The translations under genes and the position numbers were made by a program. Source: Bernardetia sp. MNP-M8 (GTDB lineage: Bacteria > Bacteroidota > Bacteroidia > Cytophagales > Bernardetiaceae). From it: 64,000 bases of DNA. The DNA lies in NCBI RefSeq assembly GCF_037126285.1, contig NZ_CP147012.1, positions 930,001 through 994,000 on the forward strand, given 5' to 3'. The notes beneath the pieces were generated by a model. That model was given only the letters and a program-made list of their open reading frames with translations, made no database searches and had not been told where the DNA came from. Positions 27,026 to 34,338 of this stretch are shown piece after piece. The first letter of the stretch is position 1. Each line of letters opens with the position of its first letter.

Positions 27026-27361
27026 TTACGTATTTTGTTGGCTTTCTTTCAAGTAAAGAGCTAATTTTTCACAAAGTTGATGAATTTCTTGTGCCATATA
27101 CTCGTCATTGGTAGCTCGCAGAAGCGTATCTGCCATTCCACCCAAAATATTAATACTAAAACCTTTCATTTCTTCGACAGGCATGTCTTTTGTCCACAGG
27201 TCTAGGCGAAGACAATTTTTTTCATGACCATCCCAAATAGCTAAAGCAATCGCTTTTGCTTCTTCAAGTTGTTGTCCAGAATCACTTGCTTTCCAAAATA
27301 TCTTTTCTGGAAGGTCTTTATCATCTAATTCTATACTAAAACGGATTTCAGATTGTTTCAT
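27026..27361 (-). CDS. gldC: Gliding motility protein GldC
   Basis: This 111-residue protein matches the GldC pattern: SEIRFSIELDDKDLPEKIFW, then AKAIALAIWD, LRLDLWTKDMPVEEMKGF and MADTLLRATNDEYMA. GldC is a cytosolic protein that supports gliding/type IX secretion in Bacteroidota. It is usually beside gldB in flavobacteria, but here gldB is absent and a Septu-like gene follows 67 bp downstream. A promoter-like element lies 58 nt upstream of the start. Confidence 0.9.
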   Translation of the reverse strand: MKQSEIRFSIELDDKDLPEKIFWKASDSGQQLEEAKAIALAIWDGHEKNCLRLDLWTKDMPVEEMKGFSINILGGMADTLLRATNDEYMAQEIHQLCEKLALYLKESQQNT

Positions 27362-27418
27362 TTTGTTGTTTTATATGATGTTGCTCATGAATACACAAGC
27401 AATGGCGAATAATGAAGA

Positions 27419-27426
27419 CAAATTTA
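27419..27426 (-). promoter_or_regulatory. Bacteroidota -7 element for gldC
   Basis: Reads TAAATTTG on the minus strand (TAnnTTTG). It would drive gldC and possibly the HNH-ATPase gene. Confidence 0.5.
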
Positions 27427-27540
27427 CGAAAAAATAAACTCTATTATAATCAACCTGATTACTAATTTAATTTTCATATAATTTCTCAAAACTACAAAAA
27501 TTAGCCAATTTATTATATTTCATTTTTGTAACTTTGATTT

Positions 27541-28437
27541 ATGGAAAAAACAATGAATATTGACGATTTTTATAAGTGTACTTCATATCCGATTCCACCT
27601 TCTTTGCGTTATGAAGTCGGACATTTTAATGTATTCAAAATAGATGAATTTTCAGGGGAAAATTCAAAACCTATTCCCTATAATAGAAGAAATTATTACA
27701 AAGTCAGTGTAATTATAGGAAAAAATAGAGTACATTATGCTGATAAGACCTTTGAAGCTGAACATAATACTTTACTTTTTGCTAGTCCTCACATTCCTTA
27801 TGACTGGAATCCTCTAACAGAAAATTTGAGTGGTTTTTTTTGTGTTTTTACAGAAGAGTTTTTTCATAATTATGGAAATATAAAAGATTATCCTGTTTTT
27901 AATCCAAGTGGAAATTCTGTTTTTTCTATTTCTGATGAAGATGTTAAAGCTTTTTCATTGATTTATGATAAAATGTTTAAAGAAATAAATTCAGATTACG
28001 AATACAAATATGATGTATTGAGAAGTTTAGTTTTAGAAATTGTTCATAAGGCTATCAGAATGTATCCTGCTCAAAAAACAGAAGTACATACAAATGCAGC
28101 TATGCGAATTTCGAATTTATTTTTAGAACTTTTAGAACGACAATTTCCTATTGAAGATACATTTCAGAAAATTAATTTCAAAACACCTTCGGATTTTGCT
28201 AATCAATTAGCTATTCACGTCAATTATTTGAATAAAACATTGAAAGAAACTACACAGATGACTACTTCTGAGCTAATTGCAAAACGTGTTTTACAAGAAG
28301 CCAAAATAATATTAAAACATACAAAATGGAATATTTCAGAAATTGCTTTTTCATTAGGTTTTGAAGAAACAACTCATTTTAATAATTTTTTCAAAAAACA
28401 TCTTCATCAAACTCCTACTCAATTTAGAAATAGTTAA
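27541..28437 (+). CDS. AraC-family transcriptional regulator
   Basis: A 298-residue protein with an N-terminal cupin-like sensor (about residues 20-140; YYKVSVIIGKNRVHYADKTF, PHIPYDWNP). The C-terminal AraC DNA-binding domain (about 200-298) has two helix-turn-helices, including HVNYLNKTLKETT and WNISEIAFSLGFEETTHFNNFFKKH, ending TPTQFRN. The SDR gene starts 113 bp downstream on the same strand and is the likely target. A TAACTTTG -7 element at 27529-27536 sits only 4 nt before the ATG, which implies a nearly leaderless transcript or another promoter upstream. Confidence 0.92.
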   Translation: MEKTMNIDDFYKCTSYPIPPSLRYEVGHFNVFKIDEFSGENSKPIPYNRRNYYKVSVIIGKNRVHYADKTFEAEHNTLLFASPHIPYDWNPLTENLSGFFCVFTEEFFHNYGNIKDYPVFNPSGNSVFSISDEDVKAFSLIYDKMFKEINSDYEYKYDVLRSLVLEIVHKAIRMYPAQKTEVHTNAAMRISNLFLELLERQFPIEDTFQKINFKTPSDFANQLAIHVNYLNKTLKETTQMTTSELIAKRVLQEAKIILKHTKWNISEIAFSLGFEETTHFNNFFKKHLHQTPTQFRNS

Positions 28438-28549
28438 TAGAGATTTGATTTTCGTAACTTTTGGTTTGATTTGTAATAACCACTAGCTTTTTTTTCCTGC
28501 TACTTTTGTAAGGTAATTTATTCAAAACCATTTATAAAAAATCAAACAC

Positions 28550-29314
28550 ATGGAAAATCAAACAAAAATCGCAGTAGTAACAGGTGGAAGTCGTGGATTA
28601 GGAAAAGATATGGCAATAAATATTGCTAAAAAAGGAATTGATGTTATTCTGACCTACAATAACAACAAAGAAGAAGCTCAAAAAGTAGTAAAACAAATTG
28701 AAGAAATCGGACAAAAAGCTGTTGCACTTCAATTAAATGTAGCAGAAATTAAAAGTTTTGATTCTTTTACAGAGAATGTAAAAACAGCTCTAAAAAATCA
28801 CTTTAATTCTTCAAAAATAGATTTTTTAATCAATAATGCAGGCATAGGAATTCATACTGCTTTCACTCAAACTACTGAAGAACAATTTGATATTTTATCA
28901 ACTATTCATCTCAAAGGAGTCGTTTTTCTTACTCAAAAAATGTTGCTAATTATGAATGATGGAGGAGGAGTTGTTAATATCTCTTCAGGATTGACACGTA
29001 TTGCTTTAGCAGGATATTCTATTTATGCTACTATGAAAGGAGCTATCGAAACTCTTACTAAATATCAAGCAAAAGAATTGGGGGAAAGAAAAATTAGAGT
29101 AAATGTAGTTGCCCCTGGAGCAATAGAAACAGATTTTGGTAATGGAACTGTACGAGATAATGCTGATGTAAATGCTTTTATTGCTGCTAATACAGCTCTA
29201 GGACGTGTAGGTTTACCTGATGATATTGGAAGTGTGGTTGCTTTTTTGTGTACACAGGATGCAAAATGGGTAAATGCACAACGTATTGAAGTTTCGGGTG
29301 GACAAATGATTTAG
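28550..29314 (+). CDS. Short-chain dehydrogenase/reductase
   Basis: A 254-residue classical SDR. VVTGGSRGLGKDMA (TGxxxGxG) binds the cofactor, INNAG is present, Ser is in VNISSG, the YxxxK pair is Y-ATMK in YSIYATMKGAIE, and NVVAPGAIETDF follows. The acidic/basic residues after the Gly-rich loop (TYNNNKEE) do not settle NAD versus NADP. The substrate is unknown. It probably belongs to the regulon of the AraC gene just upstream. A very strong terminator follows. Confidence 0.93.
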   Translation: MENQTKIAVVTGGSRGLGKDMAINIAKKGIDVILTYNNNKEEAQKVVKQIEEIGQKAVALQLNVAEIKSFDSFTENVKTALKNHFNSSKIDFLINNAGIGIHTAFTQTTEEQFDILSTIHLKGVVFLTQKMLLIMNDGGGVVNISSGLTRIALAGYSIYATMKGAIETLTKYQAKELGERKIRVNVVAPGAIETDFGNGTVRDNADVNAFIAANTALGRVGLPDDIGSVVAFLCTQDAKWVNAQRIEVSGGQMI

Positions 29315-29327
29315 TTTCCTTGTTGAT

Positions 29328-29376
29328 AAAGATACAAAAGTCTTCATTCTACTAGAATGAAGACTTTTGTATCTTT
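29328..29376. terminator. Perfect 23-bp bidirectional terminator
   Basis: Arms 29328-29350 and 29354-29376 are exact reverse complements around an ACT loop. It separates the SDR gene from the convergent zinc-ribbon gene, whose stop codon overlaps the right arm. Confidence 0.9.
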
Positions 29377-29977
29377 AAATTTGAATTTCGGTTTTTACCC
29401 AAGGATTCAATGAGCTATTCTTTTTTTTTAAAATTGCTTGATAATATTTTACTCGTTCTTCCTTTTCCCAATTTGTATAAATTTCAATAATTTTATTTAA
29501 TTCATCTGAACTAATATCAGTTTCATCTTTTTTTAGAATATCAGACAGCATAGTATTTTCAAGTTTTAATTGTCTGATTTTTTTTCTACAAATTATACAA
29601 TGAACAGGTACTGAATCAATCCAAAACTTTAAACTTTCAAACCAATATTTCTTTTCCTTTTTAGCAAAAATAAAATCTGAATTGCAATTTCTACATTTAA
29701 GTTGGGAGTCATAATAGGCATAATTCGGATTCCAAGAGTAATTTTGCAAACTAGGGTTTGCTTTAATTGCTTTTTTATCTTCTAAACAAATATCACAAGC
29801 CCAATCAAAATTACTATCTATAAAACTATTATATGTATCAATTTTTAAATCCTTATAGTGATTGTATTGAATTTTATCTACTTTTTCCATTTCAGAAATT
29901 GCCATCTTCATTTCTGTTTTGTGTACTTCAGCTTTACAAGAAGGGCATTTGGCGTATTTCCTTTTACCTTTTTTCAT
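29375..29977 (-). CDS. Multi-zinc-ribbon protein (zf-trcl-like)
   Basis: This 200-residue cytosolic protein has four CxxC knuckles: CPSCKAEV near residue 14, CDICLED near 80, CRNCNSDFIF near 115 and CIICRKK near 147. The segment CRNCNSDFIFAKKEKKYWFE followed by CIICR matches the probable zinc-ribbon family whose members read C-x-D/N-C-x-x-x-F-x-F-x(5-7)-Q/K-x-F/Y. The knuckles could form two zinc sites. No enzymatic domain. Function unknown. Confidence 0.65.
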   Translation of the reverse strand: MKKGKRKYAKCPSCKAEVHKTEMKMAISEMEKVDKIQYNHYKDLKIDTYNSFIDSNFDWACDICLEDKKAIKANPSLQNYSWNPNYAYYDSQLKCRNCNSDFIFAKKEKKYWFESLKFWIDSVPVHCIICRKKIRQLKLENTMLSDILKKDETDISSDELNKIIEIYTNWEKEERVKYYQAILKKKNSSLNPWVKTEIQI

Positions 29978-30019
29978 TGGGTTAATATTTTATTTCAAAT
30001 TACCTAAAAAACTACTACT

Positions 30020-30106
30020 CTATTTCCCTTAACCCCCCACAGTTTCCACACTCACTTTACAAACTTTCCTCAAAAGCTCAATGAGACTCTTTTTTTGATT
30101 ATTCAA
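30020..30106 (-). pseudogene. Relic copy of the type ISP-like gene 3' end
   Basis: On the minus strand this reads L-N-N-Q-K-K-S-L-I-E-L-L-R-K-V-C-K-V-S-V and then ETVGG and stop. It closely matches the last ~27 codons of the gene at 30817-33513, where the same frame gives FDNQKEQLIELLRKVCRVSV and then ETVE. The two copies flank the toxin-antitoxin pair as an ~80-bp direct repeat. The toxin stop codon lies inside this copy. Confidence 0.75.
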
Positions 30107-30506
30107 GCCAATTAACAATTTGAAGATTAGAAATATTCTCATAATCCTTTAGATTGTTTGTACAAATAGTAAGATTATTTTCTAAGGCAATACCAGCTAT
30201 ATACAAATCATTTACTCCTGAATGAAGACCTGTTTGTCTTAAAGTTGCATAGATTTTTGCTGATAAATGTGTAGAATGTTCTGTAAGTTCTAGTATTTTA
30301 TGTTTGGTTATAAAACCTTGAAATATTTCTAATTTCCCAAAAGCATTTTTTGCTCTAAGTCCACTTTCTACTTCAAAAATAGTAGGACGAGCAATATTTA
30401 TATATCCTACTGTATTAAGATAATTATTAAAATTCTTCGTAAGAACTGGATAATTTTTGAATAAATAATAGGACAAAATATCTGTATCTACTAAAACTTG
30501 TATCAT
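30099..30506 (-). CDS. PIN-domain toxin (VapC-like)
   Basis: A 135-residue PIN ribonuclease. The acidic residues expected at the active site are in VDTDILSYYL (D8), IFEVESGLRA (E) and SGVNDLYIAGIA (D), with the final TNNLKDYENISNLQIVNW typical of VapC. Such toxins cleave tRNA or rRNA when released from their antitoxin. It lies 12 bp downstream of its probable antitoxin gene. Its last codon and stop are provided by the duplicated ISP-gene segment. Confidence 0.88.
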   Translation of the reverse strand: MIQVLVDTDILSYYLFKNYPVLTKNFNNYLNTVGYINIARPTIFEVESGLRAKNAFGKLEIFQGFITKHKILELTEHSTHLSAKIYATLRQTGLHSGVNDLYIAGIALENNLTICTNNLKDYENISNLQIVNWLE

Positions 30507-30518
30507 AAATTTATTTCT

Positions 30519-30737
30519 TTAAAATAACTCATCTAGTTTATTACTAAGTTCTTGCTTTGATTTTTCTCTTTCTTGGTAAATGTCATCTATAAATTGCTCT
30601 ACATCAAAGTTCTCGTTTTCTACTAAATTTTCTTGCGTTTGACAAGAAACAAACTCTACAAACTCCATTCTTTTGAGAAGTTCTAAAAGAAACTCCATTT
30701 TGCTATTATCCGTAATTTGAAGTGTTAATTGTGTCAT
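30519..30737 (-). CDS. Antitoxin of the PIN toxin
   Basis: This 72-residue protein begins MTQLTLQITDNSKMEFLLEL, a strand and helix as in Bacteroidota VapB-type antitoxins, and ends in an acidic amphipathic helix (EREKSKQELSNKLDELF) suited to clamp the toxin. Position immediately before the PIN gene supports the pairing. No classical ribbon-helix-helix or AbrB signature is obvious, so the DNA-binding mode is uncertain. Confidence 0.75.
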   Translation of the reverse strand: MTQLTLQITDNSKMEFLLELLKRMEFVEFVSCQTQENLVENENFDVEQFIDDIYQEREKSKQELSNKLDELF

Positions 30738-30816
30738 AATTTTATTATTTAAACGAAATATAGTATTATTTTTAATAAAACGTAATAATGTAATTTTTAG
30801 TTTTCTATATAAATGG

Positions 30817-33513
30817 CTATTCCTCCATCTCCCTCAAAACCTCCACAGTTTCCACACTTACTCTACAAACTTTCCTCAAAAGCTCAATGAGTTGTTCTTT
30901 TTGATTATCAAAGGAATACGTAGTAAAAACATCTTCTTCAACAGCTTTTTTTACAGTTTTATCTCTTAATTTTCGTTCGCTGTGATGTTCCAAAACCCAT
31001 TCTAAAGCACTTCTAACACCCAAACGATAGTGCCATGCTTCTTCTGGAATGTTTTTCAGATAGGTAGTTTCATCAATCCAAACTAAGCTGCGAACTCTAT
31101 CAGCTTTCAAAATAGCCTTTTTCTTAGATTTATTCTCTGTTTGTTCTGCCTCATTATCTTCTTTTTCTTCTCGCTCTAAAGGATAAATTGTAACATCTTC
31201 ATAATTGAGATGCAGATTTAATAGTTTTTCGCCCCACGTTGCCCACTTCCAAAAATCTTCATACATCGGAATTCGTGGCAGTTCGGTATGAAGTATTTTT
31301 TGATACTTTTTACGATATTCTGGTGAGTGCAAAACGGCATAGATATAAGCAAAAATAGTGTCTTTGGTTAGTGTTCTTGCCTCTTCTTGATTGTCTTTCA
31401 TAGACTGCAAACTCTTTTTCAACTCCTTAAAATTCTTTGCTTTAAATTTTACAGGTTTGGAAGAATAATGGTGACGAAACTGCTCTAATGCCCAATCAGT
31501 AATATTTTCTTTAAACTCTTTTGTTTCTTCATCAAAAAAGTATTTTGCAAATGTATGTGTTGCTCTTGCACCATAGCCATTATCAGGAATAAAATTGGTT
31601 GCATGAACTACTAAAGGAACTTGCTTATGAACTGTTACACAAATAGTCGGATTTGGTGTTTGTTCTTTTTGAAGTGGAAAAAAACGAAATTGTTGATACG
31701 GACGATGCGTAATTACCTCATCTACATAAACAAACTGCTTTACAAAAGGACGATAAGAAGCCTCACGAATCTTAAATGAATCATAATTGGTGCTTTCATT
31801 TCTTTTTAGACGTTGCATTAGTTCGGCATTCCATTTTATCTTAGTTTTATCTGTCGGATTGGTTGTGCTTTTCACACCTAAGAAATTTTGCAAGAGTTCG
31901 CTTTGGTCAGAATTATGCCACTTTTGACGCTCTTCTTCATAATTCTGACTAAAATAATTTGCTTTTTTTTCTAAATTAGTTTTATCAAAATCATACATCC
32001 ACTCATCTCTAGCTGTCAGAAGTGCAGGAGATGCCCATTTGAAAAGAGCCGTTTCTTCATCTGCAAACTGTGCTGTTTGGGTAACTTTATGAGAAAGAGG
32101 CATAAAACCCAAAAAGTCATCTTCGGGAAGTGCAATCCAATAATTTACAGCCTGACTTACTTTTTTGAACGATAAATTTTGAAATTGTGTACGAGAAAGA
32201 GCTTCTCCAAAGTTTTTTAAAGATTTGTAAGGCTTAGTAGATTTCCAATAAAACACAGGACATTGAGAACGCAAATGTGCCAAACGAAAACCATTTGAAT
32301 AATTATTTTTATTCTTACGAACCAAAAAAAGCAAAGCCGATTCATTTTCTTTTGCACTAAAGTCTTTCGTACTGTCTTTTGATAACTCTGTTTTTTCTTC
32401 TACAATATTGCTAGGGTTTTCTTTTTCTACATTTTTGTATTCCAAATCCATCACATAAATACTATCAAATTCTGCCTGCACTCGCCTTCTAAAACCCTCA
32501 TAGGTAGGCGCATGCAAGACAACTGATGGAAGCCAAACAGCAATAACACCTTTGTCAGTAAGTCTGTCAGTTGCCCAACGCACAAAACGCAAAGGCACAG
32601 GAGAAAAGGCATTTTTTTCATAAATAGGTGTATAAGCTGCCATGACACGGTTATCAATGGCTGCAAAATTTACTTCGTCATTATTTTTATTTTTTTCAGA
32701 ACAAATTAACTGATTTTGTTGACTAGTTTTGAAAGAGTTTCCGACAATAATATGATAACTAGAATCAATTGAACGGTAAAAATCTTGAGCTTCACTTTCT
32801 TGAGAACAAAAAAGTAAAGTTTGTTTTGGAACATCTACAAAATAAGCTGCGTTTGCCCAAAAAATAGGAGGTGTATTATAATTACTTCCATTTTTACCTC
32901 CATTATTTAGACTTGTTTTCCATAAATAATACGACCAAATAGAAAGCGTACACGTATAAGATTGACCCACAGAAGGCTGAATATCTTGAAAAAAAGTGCC
33001 TTGATAGAGTGAAGGAGCTTCAAGATTGGCGATAGATTGCTGAATAAAATTTGAAAATTCTAAAGGAGCAACACCAACCTCAAATTTGCGTTGCCAATAG
33101 ACAATAATTTGTTCTTTTTCGACTTTAGAAAAATTAGCTGAAACTTCTTTTAATGACAAACAATATTTTTTCCATTGCTCTAAAAAACCATTCTTAAAGA
33201 AAACAGAAAAAGCATCTAATTTTTGAAAAACAACATCTGATTTTATAAAAAAATTAGGGTCTGAACTAGTAGAATCTTCCGTAAAAAATAAATTTTCTAA
33301 TAAAGGAAATACAATTTGATGTGACAGAATAGCCGTTTTGAGTAAATTCTCATCAGGAAGACTATGAAACTCAGAAGCAAAAGCACCTAAAGTACGATAA
33401 GCAACCTGCTGACGAATTTTATTTTTATCAAATTCGTTTTGCAAAGATTCTGTTAAGTTATCAACTGCAAAAAACTTAGGGAGTTCAGTATTTTTATTCT
33501 CCGTATTCATCAA
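30817..33513 (-). CDS. Type ISP restriction/modification-like protein lacking NPPY
   Basis: This 898-residue protein shows the order of the type ISP methyltransferase-plus-specificity half. A Rossmann-like core has YHIIVGNSF (258-261 where NPPY belongs), then DNRVMAAYTPIY, FVRWATDRLTDKGVIAVWLP, GFRRRVQAEFDSIYVMDLEY. The target-recognition part has SYRPFVKQFVYVDE, FIYAVLHSPEYRKKY-like helices, LPRIPMYEDFWKWA (PRIP 746-749) and AWHYRLGVRSALEWVLE. These match type ISP enzymes such as LlaBIII-like proteins. The N-terminal nuclease and helicase are absent, and NPPY has become GNSF. It may therefore bind DNA without methylating. A diverged homologue is at 7664. The VapBC-like pair follows. Confidence 0.75.
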   Translation of the reverse strand: MMNTENKNTELPKFFAVDNLTESLQNEFDKNKIRQQVAYRTLGAFASEFHSLPDENLLKTAILSHQIVFPLLENLFFTEDSTSSDPNFFIKSDVVFQKLDAFSVFFKNGFLEQWKKYCLSLKEVSANFSKVEKEQIIVYWQRKFEVGVAPLEFSNFIQQSIANLEAPSLYQGTFFQDIQPSVGQSYTCTLSIWSYYLWKTSLNNGGKNGSNYNTPPIFWANAAYFVDVPKQTLLFCSQESEAQDFYRSIDSSYHIIVGNSFKTSQQNQLICSEKNKNNDEVNFAAIDNRVMAAYTPIYEKNAFSPVPLRFVRWATDRLTDKGVIAVWLPSVVLHAPTYEGFRRRVQAEFDSIYVMDLEYKNVEKENPSNIVEEKTELSKDSTKDFSAKENESALLFLVRKNKNNYSNGFRLAHLRSQCPVFYWKSTKPYKSLKNFGEALSRTQFQNLSFKKVSQAVNYWIALPEDDFLGFMPLSHKVTQTAQFADEETALFKWASPALLTARDEWMYDFDKTNLEKKANYFSQNYEEERQKWHNSDQSELLQNFLGVKSTTNPTDKTKIKWNAELMQRLKRNESTNYDSFKIREASYRPFVKQFVYVDEVITHRPYQQFRFFPLQKEQTPNPTICVTVHKQVPLVVHATNFIPDNGYGARATHTFAKYFFDEETKEFKENITDWALEQFRHHYSSKPVKFKAKNFKELKKSLQSMKDNQEEARTLTKDTIFAYIYAVLHSPEYRKKYQKILHTELPRIPMYEDFWKWATWGEKLLNLHLNYEDVTIYPLEREEKEDNEAEQTENKSKKKAILKADRVRSLVWIDETTYLKNIPEEAWHYRLGVRSALEWVLEHHSERKLRDKTVKKAVEEDVFTTYSFDNQKEQLIELLRKVCRVSVETVEVLREMEE
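30826..30912 (-). repeat. Direct repeat, intact copy within the type ISP-like gene
   Basis: Counterpart of 30020-30106, in the same orientation about 806 bp away. It encodes the C-terminal residues of the type ISP-like protein. Confidence 0.75.
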
Positions 33514-33587
33514 AAAACGCTTCCTTTAATTCTATCTTATTTTTGTAGTAAAGTTTAAAGACAAAACTACAAAACATTTAGCTATTT

Positions 33588-34265
33588 TTAGTGAATTTTG
33601 TGGTTAGTTTGTCGAAGAGCGTAGAGTTTTATTTTTATCAACCTAATTTTCTGAATACAAAAAGTAAAAACCAATCCTAAAAGTAGAACAGGATAAATGA
33701 TACAGAAAATAAAGAAGTTAATTTCGTAATACGATAAATCTAAAATATTAGCAAGATTGATAATAAAATCGGTGCAATAGAAATAAAGTTTGGCTATAAA
33801 ATTAGTCAAAAATTTATTTGTAGAATTATTTATCAAGACAAAAAATAATATATTTTGCTGTCTTAAAGATTGAACTGTCTTGATTTGACTTTGTAAATAC
33901 AGCGATTTTATTAGTAAAAAATACATCAAAAGAGGAATCAGAATCACTAGAATTATAATATTTGCAACTTTATATTTCCCTGTGGATTGTAGAAAACGAA
34001 TTACTCCAAAATAAATTGGGTCAGTAAACATAAAGTAATTTTGAAGAATTTTGACATGATTTTCTTTGCAATAATTTTCTATGTTATGACACGCCCACGA
34101 ACATTTTTTTGTGGATTTTATGGCTGAATTAATAGCTACAATTCCTTTTTCTTGAAAAGGTTTTTCTGTGATATTTGGTCTGACAGCTTCATTTATTGCT
34201 ATCAATAGCAAAAAAGGGAAAAGTAATAAGGCTAGATTTCTGAGAATTGTAAAAAAGGATTTCAT
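33588..34265 (-). CDS. Membrane protein with CSWACH motif, unknown function
   Basis: A 225-residue protein with an N-terminal helix (about residues 8-25), a ~60-residue extracytoplasmic loop containing KCSWACHNIENYC, then two or three further helices (about 97-118, 140-165, 185-208). The Cys-His cluster (C-x3-C-H plus a later Cys) may bind metal or form disulfides, but it is not a standard CxxCH heme site. I do not recognise the family. It lies downstream of the copper ATPase on the same strand, with a perfect terminator between, so no operon is implied. Confidence 0.55.
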   Translation of the reverse strand: MKSFFTILRNLALLLFPFLLLIAINEAVRPNITEKPFQEKGIVAINSAIKSTKKCSWACHNIENYCKENHVKILQNYFMFTDPIYFGVIRFLQSTGKYKVANIIILVILIPLLMYFLLIKSLYLQSQIKTVQSLRQQNILFFVLINNSTNKFLTNFIAKLYFYCTDFIINLANILDLSYYEINFFIFCIIYPVLLLGLVFTFCIQKIRLIKIKLYALRQTNHKIH

Positions 34266-34284
34266 GTAAATTTGTTAATAAAAC

Positions 34285-34319
34285 TAAACCCTAAGGGTCT
34301 TCAAGACCCTTAGGGTTTA
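34285..34319. terminator. Perfect 17-bp hairpin
   Basis: TAAACCCTAAGGGTCTT and AAGACCCTTAGGGTTTA flank one base. It lies just beyond the stop codon of the copper ATPase gene. Confidence 0.75.
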
Positions 34320-34338
34320 AAATAAAGTTCCATAAAAA

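Noticed and set aside
34285-34319. Telomere-like CCCTAA words
   Set aside because: They are the two arms of one perfect terminator hairpin, not a tandem repeat.
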